Assembly: GCA_019321725.1 (NCBI GenBank)
Contig: CM033121.1
Location: 744,001-808,000 of the forward strand
Length of the DNA stretch: 64,000 nucleotides
Origin: Paulownia fortunei
Taxonomy: Eukaryota > Streptophyta > Magnoliopsida > Lamiales > Paulowniaceae
Reading direction: 5' to 3'
The notes under the pieces are model-generated. The model was not told the origin of the DNA. It did not search any database and saw only the letters and a list, made by a program, of their open reading frames with translations. The position numbers and the translations under genes are program-made. The first letter of the stretch is position 1, and each line of letters opens with the position of its first letter. This document shows positions 39,975-53,803 of the stretch, piece after piece.

Positions 39975-40274
39975 GAAGCTGATCCCCAGGATCAAGAGTC
40001 CATATATGCCAAGAAGCAGAATTACATGGTGCCCTTAAACGAGTCGACCTGGTGGGAAAGCAGAATCAAAATTAAGCAAATAAATGTGCCAATGCTGAGA
40101 TTCAAGTTCATTGGAAGCAAGCAGAGAAGCCCAGCTGAAAAATCATGGAGTTTTCACAAGCAAGATTCTGGGAATAAGGGGGGTGATACTTGTGCAGTTA
40201 GGATCCTAGAAAAATTGGTAGTGCATTGTTCTATGTCAGCAAAGCTTGTAATCACTCTCAAATATCCTCATTAA
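39975..40274 (+). other. Open frame downstream of FATB-like stop; possible alternative 3' exon
   Basis: After a good acceptor (aaaatttcag at 39965-39974) an open frame of 99 codons runs to a TAA at 40272-40274. Joined to a potential donor inside the last exon (ctccag/gtaaaa at 39855/39856), it is in phase. That splice would remove the last 29 residues of the thioesterase and add an unrelated tail (EADPQDQESIYAKK...). The unspliced reading matches the family better, so this is more likely 3' UTR or a minor isoform. Confidence 0.3.
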
Positions 40275-41587
40275 ATATTGACTTAGATGTCTGCTTATAA
40301 ATAAACAAAAAAAAAAAAAGGAAACAATATAGTACAAATAATATCAAACCATCAAGTACACGACGAAAGGGTTCGATAAAAATGAGGAAAAAATGAAGCA
40401 AGCAATGCTAAGATTTGGGAAGATATAACAGAGAATATTACATTTTCGTCACCATTTAAGCAAATTGATTAAGACTGCATGAAATTTATATGAATATGAT
40501 GTAATATGATCAGCCATTCTCATATCTTCAATGAGAGAAAGGGACTCAAACATAAACATTGTCAAGCAATGCTTCTATATACCACTAGATAGTGAGCTTT
40601 TGTTCTTAGTTTTGTTTCTTTTGCATATTATTACTTTGCAAAGCACTCCAATCTGAATTCGACTTGGAACAATTAGAACACAGTGGACTGTTTGGTTAGA
40701 ACTTAGAAATATGGAGTACTATCAATGAGGAACCTACAGAAATAAGTCCTCTCTTTTAGCTTAAGTCCCTTTAATTTGGCTTATATAATCAATGAATTGG
40801 TTGAAGAAACGTGCAATTCTTATATGAGAACGTCGGATCAAAAGAACTTTTCAAATCAAATCCGCTTCATAATTTTATATCGAAGATAAAGCCTTTGTAA
40901 TGTTCATAGAATACAAATGTAACTAGGACATTGCTTCTTGTTGTAAGATTTTTCCTATGATGGAATACTAATACAAATAGTAAATTGCTTGTGGCAATAA
41001 GATTTTTTTTTCTTACCTTAGATGCTACCTTATTCTGCCCATGTACTTTGGGCCTTTTTCTTGGTTTTAAAAATTACAATTCAGAGTATGTTGTTGGCTA
41101 TATTTTTTAGTCTTTATGTTGATTTTATTTGCTAATTGTTCCTTTTTTGTCGTCTATGAGTTTATATGGCTGAATTTTGAAATTATTGTACAGAGTCAGT
41201 GAAATAGGTTTAAAGAAAACTTTGGACCCTTAAATTAGTTACTACTCGGGAACATTGAAAGAAATCTACTAAAAAGGATGGTCTTCACTGAATAATAGTT
41301 AAAAATAGTTCCAATGAAATTGCTTGCCCACAAGCCATGCTCCAAAGAATTTAGCTAAATTGCAACTTTTCGGGGGGGGGGGGGGTGCTGTGGAGAAATT
41401 GACATTGCCCATGCCTAAAGTAAAAGAATTGAGATTGTCAGTATAAATAATTGTATGATCTAACCTAGAAGAGAATACATTTACAGATAAAATGTGGTGG
41501 GTATTTACAACAAGGTTAATTACCCAAGAAAAAGAAAAACCTTGAGAACTCTTAAGGAATAGTGAAAACATATAAAGATTGAACCTA
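40275..41587. other. Spacer between convergent FATB-like and PSS1 genes
   Basis: A likely FATB-like polyadenylation region (ataaataaac then a genomic A12 run) lies near 40297-40320. A run of 14 G is at 41372-41385. No coding sequence was recognised. Confidence 0.6.
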
Positions 41588-44500
41588 TTATTGCCTCTTC
41601 CTCCTTACTGATCTGTGCAGTTGCCATGACCATGCACTCAAGGATATCACAAGTCCAAACCCAATACAAATCCAGAATATAACCAACCATTTGGGCATGA
41701 CATTAGGAAAAAGTCCTGGAAGGGGTAAACCACATATAGTAAATTAAAAAAGAAAAAGAAAAAGAAAAAACCGTAATAGATTTGCTAATGGCAATGGTAA
41801 TGAAGCAAGCAGGATACCAGCTGAGTTGGAAAACACACCATGTCCAAACTTGATACAAATGAGGAGCTCCACAATGCAGATAGCAAGTGAAAGCCAACAA
41901 AATGCTCCCACCTTTTTCACGGGTTCCCTAGAATAGCGTAGTAGTTGAGCAAAAAATGAGAAAAATCAAAAGATCATTGCATGAAAACATCAAACCACTG
42001 CATATGCCCCATCAGAAGCATGGAAGAAAGTGAAATACCTGTCTTGTAGGTAAGAATTGTACTCACGAATTGTTGGTATTGCGATAAGCCACCACAAAAC
42101 CAACCTATATATTATGAGGGGATTTCGAGGAGGAATCCAAAGACAAAACTTCAGAAAGAACGTATTGAGTTCCACAGTCAAGAAAACAATACAAAGGATG
42201 AGAACTTGAATAAATCGGAACGGACCAAGAAAAGGGTGCCATTCATCTTTATCCCACCTGGCAGGTGTAAATTGACCCAGTGTTCTTTTGACCTGAAATT
42301 CAAAAGGATGCAATAAGTTCCTGTCTCTAGATCATAATCAGCAGCTATCAGGGTTATGGTACACTATTAGTATCTCCTTTGTAGAGGAAAAGACATGAGT
42401 TCTACAACTGCTGTTTTGGCATGGCTATCACAAAATTGAGTACAAAAACTCATTAATTGGAGTACCGAGGGAGGCAGGGTAATAACCAGCATGTGGCAAG
42501 GAGCAAATAGCAAGAAATCAATCTAAATAGTCTGAACTATCTAGAAACAGATAACAAGTATGCAATCTATAGTAACAAAACAAAACAAAATGGTGACACC
42601 TATACAGGGATATCAAGTTATGTTCATCCATGGCAATAACTAATAGAAGGAAAGCATACAACTGCTTCACGTAAAAGAATCATTGAAGGAAAAGAAGGTA
42701 TATCTCTTAACACTTATGTCCTTGAATTTGGTTAAGAAGAAAAAAAGCAGCTTAAGTACAGTAAGGCTAAAACATAAAATGCTTCCTGGTACAGGAGATG
42801 ATAAAGGCAGCAATATATTCTTTCATTTATACCCTTATGCTCCAGGCCAGTAATGTCAGTCACAGCATGCACGCATGTACATGAATTGAAATATGTTTGG
42901 AGACATAGGCATTCAAAAATGCACAAAGGGAGGATTTAAAATGCCCTGAAAACTGGTTGCAACTGAATATGTTGCAGCAGTCAGCAAAGCCACTACATAC
43001 AACCACCTAAAACAGATATTTGTTTTCAATGAAAATACATGCAAAATCTAAGGAACTGCATTTTTTGCTGCATTCGTATTACAGAAAATTTCAATAGTAA
43101 TTTTACCACAGTAAATTTAGATAGCGCATTTTATAGCAAATTAAATAAAATGAAACAGAACTTCACAAAAAAAACATTGCAAACCAGCATACTTTGCCCA
43201 TGATGTTTGGCTGCCTGCTTATACCAACCCACTCATAAGTTTTACCATCAAAATACCGAACAGTACGCATTCCAGCCCAAATACCTGTAGAGCAAAGATT
43301 TTAGCACATGAAAGTGGGGTTTCATAATAAAAGTCAATAGGCAAAGACATAAGAGGATTGGAAGGTTTAGGAAAGAGGCTGGAGGCAGGGGGAAGTTACA
43401 CTAACTGTTTTGAGAAATGGTCTCCAGAATGCATATACTAACAACTAAACTAACAGAAGATGACATAAGCGAAAATGACACTGAAATTGATCTGCCAGTT
43501 GTTTGCAATGACAGTTGTTTTACATTCTTCCACCTAATTGTTTTTTTGAATTTTCTTTTAACTATCATTGATGGAACTTGCAGCCATAATGGACTCGCCG
43601 ATTTTGGCTAATTAGCGATATGGGAAAGATAATGCCACAGGAATTACCAAATGCATGCTATTAAGAAACATACAGGCAAGAATCCATTCTCCGTCTGCTC
43701 TAAAGCTTACTTCACATGTTAAAAAAAGAAGGTACACAAGTTATATGCAAAAGAATGTCATTCTTTCATATTTACTTAACACTAGTTATTTAGGCAACAT
43801 AAATAATAAGATGACCCAGGACAAGGGGCACTACATTCCTCAATATATAACAGCAGTCAAGGATAGTGGAATCAAGACTATCACCCAACAAGCCAAGTAT
43901 TATGTATCAGCCTTGGCAACAACGAAGTTAAAAAGTGATGACCATGCCAACGACAGCATAATAATAAACTAATGCTAAAACAATTCATTGACAAAATTAA
44001 TAATCCATGCATCATAACCACAAGAAACAAAAAAAAAAAAAAAAAAAGGCTCAAAATTCCTACCAAACCAATTGCAGATTAATATATCAAGAATAATGCT
44101 GTCCCACCAGCATTCGTTGAAATTTGGCAACATGTGGCGAAAGGTAAGCTGAAAACACCAGTACAAAAATCACCTCAGCAAACAGAAGACATCTATGTAT
44201 AGCACTTGCTTCAAACTGAATGAAGAGCAACAGAATAGCAGGCAGATGGTAAAAGCTGACCTCCATTAACTCAAATCCAATTGAAAGTACCCACAAAAGA
44301 GGCTGATTACGGATCATTATAGCTTTCCCCCACCATCCAAGTATATGAGCCAGAACAAACTCATCAAAAAGCGTCTCCTAAAAACAAATACAACATATCG
44401 GTCCAGCTCCAGGGGCGTGTTTATTGATGACACATAACAAAGAGACAGAAGATTCAAAGGCATGAGACAATAAAGATAACATACATAAACATTCTTAAAC

Positions 44501-46545
44501 CTGCTTGTCGGACTTTCAGGCACGTAAATTCGGCAATCGGCACCATATGATCTTTCTGGAAGTTCTGCACAGAGAAATTGCATAGAACATAGACCTATCA
44601 CAAAAATATGCTGATAATAAAGTCCATCAGAACAAGGATGACTGACATTCATTCTGACCACCAAAAGAGAAAACCGCATTTATTGGTAAAATAAACAGAA
44701 GGATCAAATCCTTACCAACACCAAGATCAGGATGCAGGAATTTCATAAATTGCCGAGCATCATCACGCTTCTGGAAATAAGAAAAATGAATAGGTGCATC
44801 AGAATCTACTGACTACAATGATGAACAGCAACTTATATATGTCTGAGCATACAGCAGTCAAGACAGGGTTCATAAAAGAAGTAAGGGAGAATACATCCCT
44901 AAATCAGTCAGGCTACATTGATATATCCTTAAGAATAATAATGCATTGTGTTTGTCTTCAATAATCATATGGTGCACAAAGCAAAAGATATTCTGCTGAT
45001 TTGTCAGAACTTATCATAATTGTACTATATCTTGGGAATGCATATTCAGGTAATTTGAGCACACTCCTCTAAAAATGAGAAATAACAGGAACAAGAAGAA
45101 GACCAGGGGCCCATTTCATATTCACTTTTTTCCTTGCCACTCAGCAAAACTCTGATGCTCATTAAGGAACTTTACAAAGAAGTCTGATAAACAAACTTAT
45201 TTTCTTCAGTAAATTATGAATATATACTTTATCCTTTAAAATCCTTTAACACAAAAATTTACTCGACACCAGAGAAGAAGCTTACTGTCTAGATAAGCCA
45301 TAAATTCTAGCTAAAATAGGCAAAAGAAAATGTAAGTGCCCCAAAAAACTAACCTGGAAGAGCAAAAATGTTAATGCGACGAGGTAAATAACAGCCATTC
45401 CATGAACTAGGCGCCAAATTGCAGGATGTGGCCGGATAAGTACTCTGTAAATAAGACTATGAGCGGACTCAGAGAATAGACAAAAAGAGTTTTGAACAAT
45501 ACATGAACAGACCAACAGAAAACTTAAAGCATCTATGCCATATTCATGAAGGTGTCCCTCTTTAGCATCATCTGCTTACAAAAGAAGCTTATTAACAAAT
45601 ACCATTTACTGCACTGAAATATTTATAAATCTTGACAAGCCATCTTTAAACATCTGATAAAGCTAAGCTAAGTAGTTAGAAAATGGATCTGTTATTACTA
45701 CTACTATGCATCCAAAACTAATCCTCAGCCAATTTCTTCACCCAACACAACAACACAGCAATTAAGTGACAGGAAAATCAAGGATGTATTCAAAGATCTA
45801 AGTAGCTCGAAGCAAGGACAAAGGAATTCACATAAGAATAAATAGGACAAGTAAACAACTTACGTAGAAGGAGCTTGTAACAAGCTATAAGCAAGAAACA
45901 CTGCAGTCATTGCCCACACACCCCTATGAAGGCAGTAAGTAAAAGTTATTGAACTTTTCAAGAAGCCCATGTAAGACAAGAATGAAAGAATTGAATAAAA
46001 CATTGGCAATGCAATATGGTAAAGCTTTGTAGAACACACCTTTTCACAGAGGTAACAAGATCACTTTCTGAACAACGTTCAGGATCAAGAGCTCCGCTTG
46101 CCCATCTGGGAAAATTTTCAAATAGAAAAAATTAGGATAACGAAACTTTTGACAACTAATGCCACGTCATAGTGATGATTGTTATGCTATTTTGCTTTTT
46201 CTTTCCAGGAAAAAATGTCTATCAGAACCAGAAAAGTTAAAGAAACTTAAATGCAATCAACTTAGATCAAGAAAAACAATATAGAGAAATATACGTAATA
46301 TAAGTCAATAATCAGTCAATCTATCAAAATTCAGAGTCCAAAAAATTTTGAAATAAAAAACATAAGGATTAAACAATTTACACGAGAAAGCATGCACCAA
46401 TGAGTAACAAAGTAATGGTACGAGGCTTGTAAGCCCAGGCAGTCCATGGATCAAGCTCATCTTCAATGTTTGATGTGCTCAAATCACCATTTTGATAAGT
46501 GACCAGATCCTTCCGTCTAGCTCTCCGAAGACTATTCACTTCCAT
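41588..46545 (-). CDS. PSS1: Phosphatidylserine synthase, base-exchange type (426 aa)
   Basis: Twelve exons: 46545-46382, 46105-46040, 45923-45864, 45444-45354, 44770-44716, 44564-44485, 44377-44261, 44148-44064, 43284-43193, 42292-42039, 41927-41839, 41715-41588; 1281 nt, every junction in phase. The start gives [14 protein letters not shown]. Signatures: [100 protein letters not shown]-type [18 protein letters not shown] and [19 protein letters not shown]. The protein is an ER multi-pass membrane enzyme that makes phosphatidylserine by swapping serine into an existing phospholipid, despite the CDP-diacylglycerol name often used. It ends in a basic tail (RSVRRKRQ). The Arabidopsis counterpart At1g15110 adjoins the ALIX region, as recalled. 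Confidence 0.97.
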
Positions 46546-48360
46546 AGCCCAGAATATCAAGTATTCTGAGCTCTTGCTGCAAGTCAAGAGAGAAAACCAA
46601 TGAGATGGATAATATTCTCCTAAGATATCATTAATAGATAGAAGACAATAGAAGATAATTTTCCAGTAATGAAGAAGAAAGGTAGAACAAATATACAATT
46701 GTGATATCAAATTTTGCAACTGAATGACATACACATTCTTGGATAACCAAGATGAGAAAAAAGTAATAATCCATATGACCAGCCAACATGAAGATTCATA
46801 AAAAAAAATACCATCTTCGTAACTATGTAATTAAGAATCACCGAATTAATTCTTCATCAGCCATTACAAGTCAAAGTCACTATAATCCTTCCATCCAAAT
46901 CAAAGCTACAATCTGAAGAAAACTATATACCTACAACCAACTCTCAAACTCTTCTCTCTCACAAAACACAATTATAAACAAACCTCATTATCAGTGATCA
47001 TGAAGAGTGGTCTAAAAGAACTCAAAAGGCACCTGTGAACAAGTCAAATATTAGTAATGCGTCGCACAGCAAAAGTGCAATCTCTACGGTCACATTTGCA
47101 ACCTTTCATTCCTAAGCATCAAATGCACACCGTAAAATGACTCACTCTAGCTTCAAAGAGCACATGTTTTTATGTGAATTTATAGCTATTTACATCATAT
47201 TTCAATAGTAAATCATGACAATGTAAGACATAAAAGAATCTGTATCCAGTAAAAAAAAACAAAAAACTAAATGAAGAAAACCAATTTATTTAAATGATCC
47301 CAGCAGAATCACTGACTAAAAGATGTAGAAACTAATTAAAAGGATCAAAACTCTCAGTGCCAAACAGTAACAACCAATCAAACGAGTCACTGAAAGGCCC
47401 CAAAATAAGAGAAGTTTCCAATATGCAACTAAAGTTTCCTCTTAATTTACACGGAATCGCAGCTTTGCAAACCCTAATTAGCCTTCTCTAATCCATGAAC
47501 GGTAAAAAGGCAACTCACAAAACAGTACCAATCTGTTCAAAATTAACCAACTTTTCAACAACATGATTAAAAACCAAAAAATGGTAAAATTGACGTCACT
47601 ATCAGCCCCTAATCAAACAATATCCAATAATGATTTAGTAAAATCATTCATTGCATGCAATGAAAAAGCAACAAAACCACGACCAAAACTTCAAATAAAG
47701 CACCGATTTAAGAGTCTTGAAACTCTTCTTTCAACTGAAAACTTGATTAATTCGTCAAAATAACCAGGACCAAGTATTCAAAAACAGCGCAAAATCACGT
47801 CTAGTGCATGCGAAAAATCACATAACCCCGAAAAAGATTAACAGAAAGATAAAAACTTTACACACACAACTCTTTACATATAGAGAGGGTGACATTGAAA
47901 ATACATGTGTAAAGTCCCTATACCATACTCGTATGCATACATGTTCGCAAAAATGTTAGTGGCAGTGATTAATCATGTAAAAATGATTTGGTGAGAGAGC
48001 GTACCAAATTATTCTCTCTTTTTTCCCCTCTTACTGACGTAGAGAAAGGCTGACGAGCGATCCCCAGCGACACGATTGGACAAGGAAGGAATCTCAGCCG
48101 TCAGATCAAAACCCAGAGAGACGGTTATCGATTTGAGAGAAAGAAAAGGAGGAGAAGACAATAATGGCTGGCTTTAGTAAAAGATAACTCACACTTCCAC
48201 ACCAATATTAAACACTGTCAGCGTGTGCGCGTGAATACTGATTGTAAACACCAAAACAATGTATGGTGCAGAAAAAGGTGAGGAAATGTTATAGTATCAG
48301 AGAAGGGAAAAGGAGAGATATAGAGAGAGAAAGGACAGGTGTGAGCTTTTTATTTCAATG
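46546..48360 (-). other. 5' leader exons and leader intron of PSS1
   Basis: The coding exon extends upstream to an acceptor (cttgcag) at 46577, giving a short leader of 31 nt. A distal leader exon is likely from about 48300 to a donor at 48005/48004 (atttg/gtacgc), so the leader intron is about 1.4 kb. The exon ends are inferred from splice consensus and GC content only. Confidence 0.45.
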
Positions 48361-48420
48361 GCAGCAGGGCGGCGAAAAGGCGGTGATGTGTTAACGGTAC
48401 GGTGGTCAAACCAAATTTTT

Positions 48421-48440
48421 AGAGAGAGAGAGAGAGAGAG
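48421..48440. repeat. (AG)10 microsatellite upstream of PSS1
   Basis: Ten AG units, flanked on the right by ttagagaatc. On the PSS1 strand this is a CT repeat just upstream of the predicted leader. Confidence 0.9.
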
Positions 48441-50372
48441 TTAGAGAATCAAGATTTTAAAACATGGGGTTTCTCATTTTAAGCTTGTCAGAATTTGGTT
48501 TATGTTGGAGAAAATGAAAATCAAACCCGGGGGTGGAGGGCGGGGATACCAGTACTGCCCTGTGGTGGTGGTGGGATATTCGATTACTTCAGGGGAATAC
48601 ATTAATTGTCGCCCCATTGATACTGTTACAAAGATATTTGACTTGGTTGGTCTTGAACTTTTATTTCGTCCAAACTTATGTTTAATTTTTTATTTCTTAA
48701 GTTTATTATATATATTTATGTGATATTTTTAAATATATATTTTTTTAATATTTTTAAAATAATAAAATAAGTTTAACTAATTTAACTCGATTCCAAATCC
48801 TAAAGATTTTTAACGGTACATATCTCAAATATGCTCAAATTGTTTTATTGTCATTCCTGATTTTGAATTCAAAAATAATCACCATTATTACGTAATATGA
48901 TTTATATAAAATTCATCATATATAAATGATCCTAATAATTCAAAAACCCATCTAAAATTATTTGAGACTTGGTGTTCGGTTGTCATCTTTGTTTTTTATT
49001 TTTGAATCTGGAAAAATATATTATGCAATGTTTGGTACATGGAAATTAAATAATGGAAGGAATATAATCAAATCAATATTAGGTCATCACATATTTGGTA
49101 AGGTTAAGCAATGATCATATGAATAAAATGGGTACTGCATTATTATGGTATATATTGATACAATGAAAATTTAAGTATTATTCAAACGTTCGTACAATCA
49201 AATTATGTTTGGAATCGAAATTAATGGTTACAACTTCAGTTCCATAATTCATATTTAATGTTTTAATTTATTCATTGCGCATAATTTTATTTGAAAATTA
49301 TATTGTGTGAATTTCCTAATTTATGTTGCTTTCTATTTTTTTCCCTTTTTTTCCCAGACAACCTATTTTGCAATTCCATGCAATTTTCGATATTTCCCGA
49401 CATCAATTTTACCATTTTGTAACATCCAAACTAGCCCCCTCCCTAATGTTGGGATATTATATTTAGCTCCCTTAAGATTTAGTCTCTTAACATATTTAGT
49501 CTGAAACTTTTTATCCTTTGGCAAAGCACTCCTCCATCGTTCTATTACTTTTTAAAACAAAGTCCAAATTTCAATTTATTGTTCTAAAGCTACATATAAT
49601 AACAAGAGTATTTTCATTTATGTACCTCTTTAACTTTCATTCTTAGCAATTATCTCATAATTAATAATTTTAATTATATTGATGGATTTGTCGATAATTC
49701 AATACTCAATTAAAAATTCAAATGTGTGGCTTATGATGTAAATTCACCAAACCTAATAGTGGATAAATGAAATACATTGTAATGTAGCCACTCAAACAAA
49801 ACCTTCCTCCACTAATACCGTCAATCTACTGCAGCAATTGCAACTGGTATAGTGGATGGTCGGAAATTTTGACAAGGTTAAAGGACGAAAATGGAATAAC
49901 AAAAGGTGCTTTTTCAAAGATAAGAGAAGGTTTGTGTGGGGGAAAAAGGGCATTACAGTAAGAGTTGGGATTTTATTGAAATAAATTGAGACTTTTTTCA
50001 ACGTTTTGGATAAGACATGTCTTGATATGATGGTTATAACAATAAAGATGTATTGTGTAGTCTGTAATGTTTTTATTGCCTGTAAATTTTTTATTTTTTT
50101 ATTTTTTTTTACTTTCATTTAATTTTCAACTATCAACATATGAGTCATGACTTGGAACTTATATACATTACATATATATATATATAGTTTGAGCAAGCAA
50201 ATTAAATTCTAGTTTTACATGATAATATTAAAAAACTTGACTAGTATAACACACCTCCATCTAATTTTGAACATTTTATTGTTATTTTAAAATCTTCAGA
50301 AAGTTTAGTCTTAAAAAGCCTTTTTTTCCCATAGACACAATCATTAGTCTCTATTATGATCAAAAAAAGAGC

Positions 50373-50391
50373 GGGGGGGGGGGGGGGGGGG
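50373..50391. repeat. Run of 19 G
   Basis: Uninterrupted G19 between aaaaaaagagc and taggaaaag in an otherwise AT-rich spacer. The length is probably unreliable because such homopolymers are hard to sequence. Confidence 0.9.
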
Positions 50392-52209
50392 TAGGAAAAG
50401 TCATCACTAAAGATTAAAAAGAAAATGGTTCAAAATATCAACTTTTGAATGTAATTGGGCCCAAAAATATTTATTGAACTATATAAAAAGCCATGTCAGA
50501 GGTAAACAATTAAAGCAATGACCCAATTCATCTGTGCACAAGACAATTTTTTATTCATCAATTCATCAAAAATTTGTGTCCACTTTAATGATATATATAA
50601 GGACATTTCATATTTATACAAAGCTATTATGACCCTTTTGCCATTTTTCCATTTAATGATTAATGGCCAACTTGGAAGCCTAGGATTGTACATTTATTCC
50701 TATGTTAACTAATTGATTAATTCCTTTTGAATATTCCCAACATTATTATTTTAGCCAAAAAAATAGAACTCACTCTTCATTATTTTTTTTTTCATTTAAG
50801 GGTAACTGGAAACAATAAAAGAAATATTTACATTACATTTGTGTATTGAATATTAATAAATGGCAATAAATTAAGAATTCAAGAAAATTGTGACTTCTTA
50901 AAAGATAATGAAGAGAGAATCACTATGATTACAACTTTGGAAAAAAATTAAACTCCATGTGATGTTAAACATGGAGATTGTTTGACTAAATAAAGTGATG
51001 ATGATTAAACATAAGTCAATAAAACAATTGTCTTGAAATGATTATTAATTGCATAATGACAGAAGATATTTAGGTTAACATGCATGTAATCACATCCCTA
51101 ACCTAAAAGTACTTGTCTAGACAGTTGGTCAAAAGTGGACTGAACTGAACTCATGTTGAAATTAAAGGACAAAAAGGTTTAAGCACCAGCCTAAGCCAAT
51201 TGCTTGCAATCTCAAGTCTCAACATGGCTGTTGAAGACACCAAAACCATGAATCTTGAAACATCATAAATATAATGAAATATTGTCATACTAATGTCTAT
51301 AAAAGTTGAATTACAATGGAAAAACATAGAAGGATGGCTAAAAATACTTCTTAATTAAGTGAGTCAGATAATGAATGAGTTGAATGTTAGAAAAAAAAAA
51401 TCCATCATTAATTTTTCGTACTTCTTCTACCTTAAATAAATGAAAATCTTTCAAAATTATGAAATACATATAACATGAATACAAGAAAATATATGATTCA
51501 AGATTATACAATGTTAAAGGTTCACTTTCTTACTTCATAATATGATGATGTGATTGACTCAAATTCGGGTAGCTTTTAAGCTTCCAAAACTATTCCCATC
51601 AAGTACTAAATCATAAATCCCTAACAAACGGAATATGGGCATTAAAAATTATTTATGATCCCAATTATAAAGACCAACAAGCCCATCTAGTGGTTCTATT
51701 GTTTCCACCTGACAAGATTTCCAAACCCCATATGGTTCTTGAGATTTTGACCAACTTTTTTTTACTGTATTGTTTTGAAAATCACAAATCTAAGATCCAA
51801 GATCAACTTGTAATATAAGAATATAGGAATAGTTAAAGACACTATAGGGTAGGGCTTCTTCTGCCCCTAGCCAAAGATCCATTGATTTTCATCATCTCTC
51901 TAAAATAATCAAGAAAGAGAAAAAAGGGGTCCCCTAAACTTTAGTGTCATTTCAATTGAAAAAATGTGACAATAACTTTAAGCAATTGCAGGTTGTGACT
52001 AAGACATTAATGGTGGCCAACATCCCAGCAAACACACACAGTGTCATGACAATTTTTGTGTTATCACCTTGTTGGATTAGGTCAATGGTGTGTGTGTGTG
52101 CGCCCTATTTGCACCATTGATGATAATGAAAGGTATGTGTGTCGCCTTGATGGGACATAATCGTGACAAAACAAATTAGATCATCGACAGCAACATTATA
52201 AGAAATGTC

Positions 52210-52290
52210 GTATTTTTTTTATTTTTTTTATTTTTTTTATTTTTTTTTTTTTTTGGGGGGGGGGGGGAGGGGGGAATGGTGGGGGCGCGC
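52210..52290. repeat. T-rich then G-rich block
   Basis: Repeated (T8 A) units pass directly into a 14-T run, then G13, A, G6 and later GGGGGCGCGC. The T/G switch is abrupt at 52254/52255. The G part can form a quadruplex. Confidence 0.85.
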
Positions 52291-52472
52291 TAAATTCAAT
52301 AATTTTTTTTATTAGTTTCAAATTCAAGTGAAATCATAAATGTAAGTGTACCTCTAGTAATAAGATTTGTGTGGTTCAGACAATGGACAGCAAAGTGTTC
52401 GCCCTGTTTTCGATGGAATAGTTGGATCTCACTTTCCCAATAAAATTCAAACTCAAAAGAAAATTGAAAAGA

Positions 52473-52510
52473 ATATATATATATATATTATATATATATA
52501 TATATATATT
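52473..52510. repeat. AT dinucleotide palindrome
   Basis: About 38 bp of alternating A and T with one phase shift (tatta) near its middle, so it is self-complementary and cruciform-prone. Confidence 0.9.
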
Positions 52511-53803
52511 AGTGGGAATTGAGGACAGGAAGGAGCATACCTTCCCAAGCTGTCTCGAACTCGTATAGTCAGATTCGATTTCTCTCAACATTATTTACCT
52601 AATCAATTACATGATTCCGACAGACAGATCAATGTCGCATTCCGAGGACAATTTACTCCATTTTATTTTTCGAATTTCTACTAATGTACAAATTACTGAA
52701 ATGTGGTCCATAAGTCTACTTGACCTGTGACAGAACAAAAAATTAAAAAAATAAAATAAAATAATATATTTCTAATCGAGCATTGGGACTGTAATTACAG
52801 CCCAATGCAAATTAATTTAAAATACAGAAAGGGGAAATAAATAAACAGTATCAAATGAGTGTAAATTTGCTTACATTCTTCCAAAATCTAAATTGGGCTT
52901 TCACTATATTCCATCAAGAGAGGGGGATCGATCTTGGATCAACCTGTACATGGGCTAGTTTTCTGTTGGGACCCAATAATTTTGCGGAGATCAGCCTTAC
53001 ATTTATCTGTAATGATAAAAAAATATCATATCTTGAAAATATCAACTTTAGGTAGAGATTTTCTAAAAAGATTTACAACTACATCATTTTCCATTCTGGT
53101 AATTGAAACTGATTAAATTCAGCGGTCCTGGAACTCGAGCTTTGCAGAATTCAATTCCTGCCAAATGGATAGATTTCTAATATGAGTAAGTATCCATAGA
53201 GCAGAAAAAGCAAATAGCAATATAAAACCAAGAGAGAAAAATTCCTGCGAACACCACACATTCAGGCCATGAGAACACACTCATCACTATCATAGCTATG
53301 CGCCTTCCGATCATTTTCAGGCTAAAATTTAATATATACAAAAAAGGGAGGACCAATTGGCTTAGTAGGGTGGACTAATTCTAGAGCAGAGAGAAAGCAT
53401 CCATTTCCCACCAGTGTCGGTATTTCAAATGAGCTTCTAGACTTCCCAGGTCAAGAAGCGCTCCAGAAGGCCAAGGAAACATAAGCCAATCATAGTCCGT
53501 CCAAAGGCTACCAGAAAGCTAGGTCGGATGCCTCTACCCAAAATTAGATTCATCTCAGAAGCAGAAATAAGGAGAAGACAGCAAATATCTCATCTTGAAC
53601 TTGCAACTGTCTTACTTGATGGTTAAGTATCAGCATGATGCTTCATGACCCTTCTGGAAATTTTCGTTGCTAACATGTTAGTGGCAAAGCACTTCTTAGC
53701 CAGGGTCCATGTGAGGCTGTGGCTAATTTTTTTTATACCAACGGGCATTGCTTACTTCTTTAGCATAACTCACTGCACGCCACATTCAAAGATATACCCA
53801 AGT

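Larger units (their letters stand above)
48361..53803. other. Gene-poor 5.4 kb spacer rich in simple repeats
   Basis: It holds the PSS1 promoter side on the left and the helicase 3' UTR on the right. AT-rich throughout, with GA, poly-G, poly-T and AT repeats listed separately. I found no coding frame with family resemblance. Stretches such as 49020-49200 have the texture of decayed non-autonomous transposons, but no terminal repeats could be assigned. Confidence 0.6.

Noticed and set aside
41299..41571. Minus-strand frame containing a proline run
   Set aside because: The prolines come from the G14 homopolymer; nothing else looks coding.
53440..53545. Minus-strand frame GIRPSFLVAFGRTMIGLCFL and onward to a stop, preceded by an AG
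   Set aside because: Hydrophobic and exon-like, but only about 33 codons, with no donor partner; the helicase already has a normal family end at 53804. Kept only as a possible 3' UTR curiosity.
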